Origin: Bacteroidota bacterium
GTDB taxonomy: Bacteria > Bacteroidota > Bacteroidia > Bacteroidales > UBA1556
Reading direction: 5' to 3'
Assembly: GCA_003973505.1 (NCBI GenBank)
Contig: QNXT01000034.1
Coordinates: 1 to 5,245 of the forward strand
DNA length: 5,245 bases
In this document: in pieces, positions 1 through 5,245 of the stretch
How positions within the stretch are numbered: the stretch's first letter is position 1
Layout: every line of letters starts with the position of its first letter
Program-made: the position numbers and the translations under genes
The notes under the pieces: generated by a model
Databases searched by the model: none
What the model saw: only the letters and a program-made list of their open reading frames with translations
Told to the model about the DNA's origin: nothing

Positions 1-6
1 ATATAA

Positions 7-103
7 ATTTCGATAATTAGCCCATATACTTCCCCAAATATACTCGAATTATCTCGATAGTCCATCGTATATTTGAGTCGTATATGAACTAATTATCTGA
101 AAC
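7..103 (-). repeat. Long imperfect inverted repeat just downstream of the VOC gene
   Basis: Arms 12-43 and 67-97 are inverted copies. They pair as 9 bp (12-20 with 89-97), 2 mismatched positions (21-22 with 87-88), 7 bp (23-29 with 80-86), a 5x4 internal loop, and 9 bp (35-43 with 67-75), around a 23-nt loop. Read on the minus strand, the two mismatched positions become U-G wobbles. With one bulged A (position 98) the stem extends about five more pairs, to roughly 7 and 103. The fold is therefore better on the minus strand, the strand of the VOC transcript. It begins about 13 nt after the VOC stop. There is no T-run, so a classical intrinsic terminator is unlikely. It could be a structured 3' UTR, a mobile-element end, or an integron attC-like site, but I see no clear GTTRRRY/RYYYAAC core boxes. 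Confidence 0.7.
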
Positions 104-115
104 TGTGAGCAAAGC

Positions 116-430
116 TTACATCGAACTCAGGTTATTAACAATACCTTCAATTACCGCAATGCTTTTTTGCTTTAACTCAAACAAACAGTCTTCTAAACTA
201 TTTTCCACAATCAAACAAATATCGATTGCTCCACAAGTAGGCGACTTTGCTTTTGGTTCAAATTCGTTTCCCTTTTGATGCAAATTGATTTTTTGATTTC
301 CAAAATGAAGGGACTTTCTACCTTGTCCAAAAGTGACGAGTTTCATCCCTAAAACTTCAGTATAAAATTCTATGCTTTCATCAATATTGTTAACGGTTAA
401 AACAATGTGATCGATATTTTTAATATTCAT
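116..430 (-). CDS. VOC (glyoxalase/bleomycin resistance) family protein, C-terminally truncated
   Basis: The 104-residue product matches the small single-domain VOC proteins annotated as glyoxalase or 'virulence' VOC proteins. It has IDHIVLTV at residues 6-13, then EFYTEVLGM (21-29), FGNQKINLH (43-51) and FEPKAKSPT (57-65). His8 and His51 sit where metal ligands are expected in the fold. Family members usually run to about 125-130 residues and end with a segment like YFRDPDGNLIE, which carries the last Glu ligand. Here similarity stops near residue 98 (EGIV); six unrelated residues and a TAA follow. The missing tail is not found in the other two minus-strand frames, so one frameshift does not explain the loss. 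The product is probably cytoplasmic, having no signal peptide, and catalytically doubtful; it may be a pseudogene or a recombinant. The gene starts 26 bp after the thioredoxin gene and may be its distal co-transcribed partner. No ribosome-binding site is evident. Confidence 0.8.
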   Translation of the reverse strand: MNIKNIDHIVLTVNNIDESIEFYTEVLGMKLVTFGQGRKSLHFGNQKINLHQKGNEFEPKAKSPTCGAIDICLIVENSLEDCLFELKQKSIAVIEGIVNNLSSM

Positions 431-436
431 ATATTT

Positions 437-454
437 AAGTGGTTATACCCACTT
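437..454 (-). other. Small hairpin between the thioredoxin and VOC genes
   Basis: A perfect 6-bp inverted repeat, AAGTGG and CCACTT, separated by 6 nt. On the minus strand it begins 2 nt after the thioredoxin stop codon and ends 6 nt before the VOC ATG, so it fills the region where ribosomes would load for the VOC gene. The trailing sequence TTAAATAT is U-containing but not a U-tract. It could be a weak terminator, a 3'-end stabilising hairpin, or an attenuator of VOC translation. A stem this short can also arise by chance. Confidence 0.4.
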
Positions 455-456
455 GC

Positions 457-1380
457 TTATAATTTTCTTATCAATATGTATTCATTACCATTTTCATCAG
501 TAGCCGATTCCATAGTATATTTCTGACTATTGATTTTTTCTACAGCTTCCATCATATCCAATTTTTCTCCCTTCTCATTTCTTATGTCCGAATTTGAATT
601 AAGCATAATAGGTTCATTGTTTTTCACCTCTACATTTGAAGCATTTTTTTGCTGCTTGCCATCTATTGAATTTTGAATTTTTTCTTTTATATCACTACTT
701 AACCCAATAAATTTATTTTGAATAATGCCATTTTTGATGATATAATGAGTAGGGAAACTACTTACGTCATATAGTTTTACAATATCACGTGAATTTGCTA
801 TTATATGATATTCAAAAGGATGTTTCTTTAAAAATGATTTTACGTTATCTTCCTTATCTGTTGCTAATCCTAAGAAAATAACATCTTTATTTTCTTTAAC
901 CAGTTCGTTAAGTTCAGGTATTTCAATCATACATGGTTTGCAAGTTGTAAACCAAAAATTAAGTACAACTGTTTTATCGTTTAATTCGGATAATTTATAG
1001 GTTTTTCCTTGTAAATCAGTAACTTCAAAATCAGGTGCTTTTTTGCCATTTTCATTTTCTGAATTCAAAAGCATTTCTTTCAATTGTGCTATTTGCTCCT
1101 TGCTGGCTTTTTGCAGTTGAGCTTCTACGATTTTTCCATTTTCAATAATAGGTGTTGCTAAATATTCTCCACTATTCAAATATTCATTGAATTTCTCATT
1201 TGAAATTACATTTCCCTCACTATCTTTTTTAATGGTTTCATCGGTAATGGTCAAAGATGATGTGCTGATTTGTTCAACGTTGTTTTTTTCTTGAGCTTTC
1301 GCTTTATCTGTATTTGAATTACAAGATATAAATAGCATTATTAATGCTAAACTAAAAAGTGTTTGAATTGTTTTTCTCAT
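457..1380 (-). CDS. TlpA/ResA-like thioredoxin-fold lipoprotein with duplicated flanking modules
   Basis: The 307-residue product begins with a lipoprotein signal peptide (MRKT, a hydrophobic stretch, then FISC with Cys20 as the lipid-modified residue), so it should be anchored in the envelope facing the periplasm. Residues 115-240 form an AhpC/TSA-TlpA type thioredoxin domain: APDFEVTDLQGK (115-126), WFTTCKPCMIEIPEL (143-157) with redox cysteines 147 and 150, and the cis-proline loop SFPTHYII (208-215, Pro210). Relatives reduce or oxidise envelope thiols, for example in cytochrome c maturation, but the partner here is unknown. Outside the domain, residues 51-91 and 266-306 resemble each other (shared G, E, NS and Y positions at a constant 215-residue offset), suggesting a duplicated module on both sides of the thioredoxin fold. 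The start fits the signal peptide; only A-rich sequence precedes it. It lies 52 bp after the hydrolase/protease gene with no evident terminator or promoter, so co-transcription is likely. Confidence 0.88.
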   Translation of the reverse strand: MRKTIQTLFSLALIMLFISCNSNTDKAKAQEKNNVEQISTSSLTITDETIKKDSEGNVISNEKFNEYLNSGEYLATPIIENGKIVEAQLQKASKEQIAQLKEMLLNSENENGKKAPDFEVTDLQGKTYKLSELNDKTVVLNFWFTTCKPCMIEIPELNELVKENKDVIFLGLATDKEDNVKSFLKKHPFEYHIIANSRDIVKLYDVSSFPTHYIIKNGIIQNKFIGLSSDIKEKIQNSIDGKQQKNASNVEVKNNEPIMLNSNSDIRNEKGEKLDMMEAVEKINSQKYTMESATDENGNEYILIRKL

Positions 1381-1432
1381 TTTCGTTTATTTTAATTGTT
1401 TTTATATAATTAGTGTATTTCTTCAGTGCTCA

Positions 1433-3532
1433 TTATTTCTTCAAAATAAATTCTTGAGGAGCATCATTTCCATGCTGAATGCTTATTTTTAATTCTTTTT
1501 GTTTATCCATACTATTTGGAGAAGAAGCTTGCTGAAGCAATTCACAAAATTCTTCCTTTTTCATTTTGGATACATCTTTTTCGTTTAAGGATAAGATTTT
1601 GTCACCTACTTTTAAGCCAGCTTTGGCTGCTGGAGTTTTATCGGTGATGGCAGAAATAAACAAGCCATCCGTTTCACTCCAAAATGGTGTAAAACCAAAA
1701 CTATCTTCAAAACCTTCATTCAAATCTTCTTTGTTTCGCTTTTGGAAATAGGCCTTTTGGCCTGGTAAATCAAAGATTACAGTGAAATGTTTTAAGAAAC
1801 CATCACCAATCAAATAAGCATTACTATTATCGATACTAACAGGAAATGATTTTATATGTAATGCTGAGTCCAAAGAAAAATCTTTAACCAAATAAGTTCT
1901 TTTTATTCGGTTTGTATTATTGTTGGCAATACTTGCCGAAAATGTACCAAAGGTCTCTCTATACTCATAGCCATGATTATCAAAATCAGGAATTACAGCA
2001 GGGTTTCCCAATTGAATATCTGTGTTTTTGCCAGTATCGAAGATGAAATATCCACTACCAAATGGGAAATTTAATTCTACCATTGGTCCTTGCTTTGGCT
2101 CAAAATGAATATTCAACTCGGTATAGCCATCATGGGGTATTGGCATGTCTGAGAAAGTGATTTCTTGCTTCTCATAATCTATCTTCACTTTTAAATCGCG
2201 TATATAATTATAGCCCAAAATGCCATCAAATCCCAAACAAGAAATTGGGAAAATATCTTTGAAATTAGCCGTAGAAACCACAAAATCTTGAAACTTCACT
2301 CCCGCAACAGTCAATAAAGGGAGCTGATATAAAGAGCGGTCTAATTGTCTTCCTCCCGAATCATGTAGTTTTATCTTGCTAACTTCTTTTAGCTGCATAG
2401 CTTCTACTAAATGTTCTGGAATAGTGGTGGGAGCATCAGTGTCAAATAAAAATCGATATTCCTTACCATTAATATGAACTTTCACAATGGGCAATCCTCC
2501 CGACCATTCAAAAGGAAAAGTTTTTGTAAAGTTTTTATTCACTACAATACCCAACATCGAAGGGTCTATATGTGTCTCTTTCGATACCTTATCTATGATG
2601 TTTTTTAAGTATTTAAGGGTGAAATCATCAATCGTCCCCGAATGATCTTTATCAAATTTTACGGGGTTAATTCCTTTCGACTTTAGGAAATTTATTTCTT
2701 CTTCTGATAATCGCCCTACCTGATCGTCCTTACTTCCATAAAAGTAATCAACTCTACTCAAATCTTTGTCTTGCAAAAGCTGGGTAAACCTTTTGTAACC
2801 TAATCCTGCAGCTAAAATAGATGTGTTTTTATCACCAATAGAATTACCACCGCCCATGCCAGCTTCTTTTGCAGAAAACTTAACAATGCGAGGTTCTCCT
2901 TTTTTGTATTTAAAACCTACATAATTTCCTTTTGCAAATTCTTTCCAAACGGCATCAGGCATATCCAAACGACCAACAACGATGATATATCGATCGGCTA
3001 TTGCCGGGTAGCTCGCCAATAAATCTTCTACGACAAAAGCACCAAACGAAATACCCATTACAATTACCGTATTACCTCTTCTTTTGAAATAATCAACTGT
3101 TTGGGCCAGCATCCTTGTAGTTTCAGTATCATATTTTTTGGCATCTTCAAAATTGATAAGATTTGTTTCAAACTCTTTGGTTCTTAGCGTCTGATATTGA
3201 TGCACGTTAACGGTAAGTAAACTATCATTATTTACTTTAGCTTGAATTAAAGTGTATAATAATTCAAAATTTTGAATGGATGTCATTGGGCCTCCTTGTG
3301 CATTTATGATAACCGTTTTTGCATTTGGATTTCCCCAAACAGCTATGTTTTTTGAAATTTCTTCAGGTAAATTCATTTGCGATTTCAAAACCATAGAAAC
3401 AGAATCGATTAGGTGATTTTGTTTTTCGATTAGCGCTTCAACTTTTTTCTCTGAAGGTCCAAATAAAGAAGCACAAGAGCTTATGCTTAATATCAATATT
3501 GGCAATAAGGCAAATTTGAAATATTTTTTCAT
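1433..3532 (-). CDS. Lipoprotein fusing alpha/beta hydrolase, two-lobed aspartyl protease and PDZ domain
   Basis: The 699-residue product starts with a lipoprotein signal (SISSC, Cys20). Residues about 60-315 read as an alpha/beta hydrolase: an AQGGP loop (78-82), the nucleophile elbow GISFG with Ser162, an acid in YGSKDDQVG (Asp269 or Asp270) and the catalytic His in DHSGTID (His297). Residues about 345-465 are a retropepsin-like lobe with FLFDTDAPTT (Asp364) and the later GILGYNYI motif. Residues about 480-600 are a second lobe with FIFDTGKNT (Asp499) and IGDGFLKHFTVIFD. Together the lobes could form one pepsin-like active site. A PDZ domain follows (about 612-697, GLFISAI and AGLKVGDKILSLN). 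Bacteroidota exported aspartyl proteases with a C-terminal PDZ are known; the N-terminal serine hydrolase is the unusual part. Lobe 1 has DTD where DTG is usual, so proteolytic activity is uncertain. It follows the zincin gene by 8 bp and precedes the thioredoxin gene. Likely role: envelope hydrolase/protease, substrate unknown. Confidence 0.88.
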   Translation of the reverse strand: MKKYFKFALLPILILSISSCASLFGPSEKKVEALIEKQNHLIDSVSMVLKSQMNLPEEISKNIAVWGNPNAKTVIINAQGGPMTSIQNFELLYTLIQAKVNNDSLLTVNVHQYQTLRTKEFETNLINFEDAKKYDTETTRMLAQTVDYFKRRGNTVIVMGISFGAFVVEDLLASYPAIADRYIIVVGRLDMPDAVWKEFAKGNYVGFKYKKGEPRIVKFSAKEAGMGGGNSIGDKNTSILAAGLGYKRFTQLLQDKDLSRVDYFYGSKDDQVGRLSEEEINFLKSKGINPVKFDKDHSGTIDDFTLKYLKNIIDKVSKETHIDPSMLGIVVNKNFTKTFPFEWSGGLPIVKVHINGKEYRFLFDTDAPTTIPEHLVEAMQLKEVSKIKLHDSGGRQLDRSLYQLPLLTVAGVKFQDFVVSTANFKDIFPISCLGFDGILGYNYIRDLKVKIDYEKQEITFSDMPIPHDGYTELNIHFEPKQGPMVELNFPFGSGYFIFDTGKNTDIQLGNPAVIPDFDNHGYEYRETFGTFSASIANNNTNRIKRTYLVKDFSLDSALHIKSFPVSIDNSNAYLIGDGFLKHFTVIFDLPGQKAYFQKRNKEDLNEGFEDSFGFTPFWSETDGLFISAITDKTPAAKAGLKVGDKILSLNEKDVSKMKKEEFCELLQQASSPNSMDKQKELKISIQHGNDAPQEFILKK

Positions 3533-3540
3533 GCTTTTTT

Positions 3541-4815
3541 TTAGTTAAATAATTCAATATAATCTTGCATCATGTCTTTGGTATCTTCCCAATTGATTTG
3601 AGATTTGAGTTCCTCATATGTTGCCTCTTCATCAACCGAGATATTATTTGCTGTAATATATTCCTCTAACATTTGGTAAGGATTTTTGCCGGCTTTTAGT
3701 TTGGCATATACATCTACACCCAATTTGTCAAGCAAAAACAATGGAGCAGACCCTAATTTATAATAGGTAATTTCGACAAGCTGTGCGTAATATACAACTC
3801 TTTCTTTGCCATTATATATTACTGTGGGAGGAACACCTGCAGCAATTTCTTTTTTAGTTAAATCAACAAATTCCTGATACGAATTATCATAACGAATTTC
3901 TGGAATACTACCATCCATTACCCCCGAACCAATATTCATACTATACTCGGTAAATTCTGCACTTCCTTCAAGCCAACATTCATATAAGTAATAATTATCA
4001 ATATAATTCTTGCCTGAATTATCTTGCGCTTTGAGCTTTTTAAATAATACATAGTACATTTTTACATAATCTTCTGTATTTTGAATATTGTCAAACAGGA
4101 TACTTTCGTACATTTTTATTCCCGAAGCAATTAGGCTAAACGATACTGAATCAGCAGGATAATCTGAGGGGAGATTAAATCGGATTGACTCAAGAGAGTT
4201 GCTAGGCCGTTTAAATCCCAATTGTGTAGTTAAATGAAAACCTTCATGAGTAAAGAATCCAACTTCTCGCATGATATCTAGAGGTTTTAAGGTTTTATCG
4301 TATCTCTTTTTATCGAAAAAGAAATAAAGATAATCAACGTCTTTAACCTTTGCCTTTCCGAAGCTTGATCCGCTTAGTCTTGCATTAATCAGGTCTTTTA
4401 AAAATGCTTTATCATTCACTCTAATTATTTTGGTGCCATCTGACGCTGTGTTGCTTGTTTGATATTCATCGGAAAGATCGCCCGTATATTTTCCATTTGG
4501 TGGAACAATCATATAAACAGCATCAAAATTATTGGCATCTCTGTCATAAGCGAATATAATGGTGTTTAAATTTTTTAATGAATAGTAATTGTTATACTGC
4601 CATTTTGCTTGATTTACCGCTGATTCATAGGTTTTAATATATCCGTTAAAAATGGGATTTATTTTAGGGTCAACATCTGAAAAGTTGTAGTTGAAACTTG
4701 CATTGGTATATACGTCCTTAATGGGTTCTGGAGGAATAACAACTTCATCTTTCTTACATGCTGAAAAAGAGGATGCAATAATAAGGAATGCAATAATTAA
4801 ATATGAGTTTTTCAT
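3541..4815 (-). CDS. Putative zincin-type metallopeptidase lipoprotein
   Basis: The 424-residue product has a lipoprotein signal peptide (MKNS, hydrophobic core, SFSAC with Cys20). Straight after the cysteine comes KKDE, which resembles the lipoprotein export signal described in Capnocytophaga and Flavobacterium, so surface exposure is plausible. The centre holds FFTHEGFHLTTQ (187-198), an HExxH zinc site with ligands His190 and His194 and catalytic Glu191. Downstream, ECWLEGSAEFTEY (279-291) looks like the third-ligand helix of gluzincins, with Glu283 or Glu287 as candidate. I cannot name the family and recognise nothing in the N-terminal 170 residues. Peptidase activity is inferred from the two motifs only. 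The start agrees with the signal peptide, and a promoter-like element lies about 36 bp upstream, so this is probably the first gene of the operon. The next gene begins 8 bp downstream across an A-tract, which favours coupled translation. Confidence 0.82.
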   Translation of the reverse strand: MKNSYLIIAFLIIASSFSACKKDEVVIPPEPIKDVYTNASFNYNFSDVDPKINPIFNGYIKTYESAVNQAKWQYNNYYSLKNLNTIIFAYDRDANNFDAVYMIVPPNGKYTGDLSDEYQTSNTASDGTKIIRVNDKAFLKDLINARLSGSSFGKAKVKDVDYLYFFFDKKRYDKTLKPLDIMREVGFFTHEGFHLTTQLGFKRPSNSLESIRFNLPSDYPADSVSFSLIASGIKMYESILFDNIQNTEDYVKMYYVLFKKLKAQDNSGKNYIDNYYLYECWLEGSAEFTEYSMNIGSGVMDGSIPEIRYDNSYQEFVDLTKKEIAAGVPPTVIYNGKERVVYYAQLVEITYYKLGSAPLFLLDKLGVDVYAKLKAGKNPYQMLEEYITANNISVDEEATYEELKSQINWEDTKDMMQDYIELFN

Positions 4816-4851
4816 TGTATTAGTTATTAAAATTATTAAATATTATTTTGG

Positions 4852-4859
4852 CAAAAGTA
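4852..4859 (-). promoter_or_regulatory. Bacteroidota-type -7 element (TAnnTTTG) for the lipoprotein operon
   Basis: On the minus strand this reads TACTTTTG, an exact match to the TAnnTTTG -7 consensus of Bacteroidota primary sigma factor promoters. It ends 36 bp before the ATG of the zincin gene, giving an expected leader of about 30 nt. No TTG is found at the canonical spacing of about 19-21 bp upstream; the nearest (4871-4873) is only 11 bp away. The -33 half is therefore weak, and the call rests on the -7 match and its position. Confidence 0.5.
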
Positions 4860-4990
4860 AGTCGAATTATCAATTATTTTTAAGATGTTTTGAAACTTTC
4901 TTTAGTTAACTATATTTCTATAAACCCTTTATCAATCGCTTTTATTTCTTTGGTTTTAGAAAACGAGTTAAAGAGAAATTGTTATTTTTA

Positions 4991-5012
4991 CTTTATCTAT
5001 TAATAAATAAAG
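4991..5012. repeat. 22-bp near-perfect palindrome, operator-like
   Basis: A dyad in which 10 of 11 base pairs are complementary: outer arms CTTTAT and ATAAAG surround a perfectly palindromic TATTAATA core, with one mismatched pair at 4997 and 5006. It lies about 130 bp upstream of the promoter-like element and 71 bp downstream of the nitroreductase stop. It could be a binding site for a dimeric regulator. It is nearly all A and T in an AT-rich spacer, so chance is a real alternative, and it is too GC-poor to make a strong terminator. Confidence 0.35.
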
Positions 5013-5083
5013 GAATAAATCTTTTGTATTTCTGCCTGTTTTCAATTTCTGATTAAGGTTTATCTTAGTTCATGAATAGTTTC

Positions 5084-5245
5084 CTATTTATAGCTTACAA
5101 TTTCATCTAAAGGCCTGCGTGTTTTTGGTCTTGGTTCATTTACTCGGTATCCAAATGCGACCATATAGGATATCCCGTATTTTTCAGTATCAATACCCAA
5201 ATCTTCTCTTAATATTTTTTCAGTATTCTTCTGGTTGAACCCTTC
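5084..5245 (-). CDS. Nitroreductase family protein, C-terminal part (5' end beyond window)
   Basis: This open frame enters from the right edge and ends at a TAG (5084-5086), giving 53 C-terminal residues. It begins EGFNQKNTEK and continues YGISYMVAFGYRVNEPRPKT, then RRPLDEIVSYK. The order of an EGF segment, a V/A-x-GYR strand, a PRPKTR stretch and a final PLDEIV helix is the standard C-terminus of FMN-dependent NAD(P)H nitroreductases of the NfsB-like superfamily, in which basic residues in this tail help bind the flavin phosphate. Substrate cannot be deduced from the tail. The full protein is probably a little over 200 residues, so about three quarters lies outside the window. It is on the same strand as the lipoprotein genes but 268 bp away, so it is probably a separate transcription unit. 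Confidence 0.85.
   Translation of the reverse strand, partial: EGFNQKNTEKILREDLGIDTEKYGISYMVAFGYRVNEPRPKTRRPLDEIVSYK

Larger units (their letters stand above)
4816..5083. other. AT-rich intergenic region
   Basis: A 268-bp stretch between the nitroreductase stop and the start of the zincin gene. It holds the promoter-like element at 4852-4859 and the palindrome at 4991-5012. I find no convincing coding sequence on either strand, no tRNA-like structure, and no strong GC-rich hairpin followed by a T-run to terminate the nitroreductase transcript. The stretch is visibly poorer in G and C than the flanking genes. Confidence 0.6.

Noticed and set aside
1..65. Minus-strand frame starting ATG at 65-63 and running off the left edge
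   Set aside because: It lies within the loop and arm of the palindrome, has no recognised similarity and no room for a ribosome-binding region outside the stem; its openness over 21 codons is not informative.
7..103. Firm integron attC site call
   Set aside because: The bulge and strand bias are attC-like, but I could not place convincing GTTRRRY and RYYYAAC boxes, and no integrase or second site is in the window.
1381..1432. Independent promoter or terminator between the fusion gene and the thioredoxin gene
   Set aside because: The 52-bp gap contains no TAnnTTTG element and no stem followed by a T-run.
1566..1751. 61-codon plus-strand open frame
   Set aside because: It is antisense to the PDZ-coding part of the fusion gene, has no recognisable domain, and low-complexity Ser/Lys content consistent with a shadow frame.
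3533..3542. A-tract at the zincin/fusion gene junction as a programmed frameshift site
   Set aside because: The run of eight A on the minus strand begins inside the TAA stop of the zincin gene, and the fusion protein has its own ATG and complete signal peptide, so reading through is unnecessary.
4691..4909. 72-codon plus-strand open frame
   Set aside because: It overlaps the 5' end of the zincin gene and its promoter region in antisense; the translation has no family resemblance and includes the reverse complement of the lipoprotein signal.

Overview
The window looks like a chromosomal stretch from an AT-rich member of the Bacteroidota. The signs are lipoproteins with Bacteroidota-style signal peptides, start codons preceded by A-rich sequence rather than a Shine-Dalgarno motif, a TAnnTTTG -7 promoter element upstream of the main operon, and the families present. 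Genus cannot be read from the sequence. Every gene I can support lies on the minus strand, so transcription runs from high to low coordinates.

Right edge (5084-5245): the last 53 codons of a nitroreductase-family gene whose start is outside the window. Next is a 268-bp AT-rich intergenic region (4816-5083) holding a 22-bp near-perfect palindrome (4991-5012) and a promoter-like element (4852-4859).

Core (4815 down to 457): three consecutive genes, each with a lipoprotein signal peptide whose lipobox cysteine is residue 20. In transcription order they encode (i) a 424-residue zincin-like lipoprotein with HEGFH and EGSAEF motifs, (ii) a 699-residue lipoprotein joining an alpha/beta hydrolase with an apparently complete Ser-Asp-His triad, a two-lobed retropepsin/pepsin-like aspartyl protease and a C-terminal PDZ domain, and (iii) a 307-residue TlpA/ResA-like thioredoxin lipoprotein with a CKPC active site. 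In the last one the thioredoxin fold is flanked on both sides by what looks like a duplicated 40-residue module. Gaps are 8 and 52 bp with no clear internal terminator or promoter, so one transcript is likely. The inferred theme is envelope hydrolysis or proteolysis coupled to thiol redox; no substrate can be deduced.

Left end (430 down to 1): a VOC/glyoxalase-fold gene 26 bp after the thioredoxin gene, with a small hairpin filling the gap. The VOC protein matches its family up to about residue 98, then diverges and stops at 104, so the C-terminal strand carrying a metal ligand is missing. Just beyond its stop is a long imperfect palindrome (7-103) that pairs better on the minus strand, through G-U wobbles, than on the plus strand. 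This looks like a recombination or insertion junction, or a structured 3' element. The most notable items are the triple-domain hydrolase/protease fusion, the duplicated module around the thioredoxin domain, and the truncated VOC gene beside the strand-biased palindrome.
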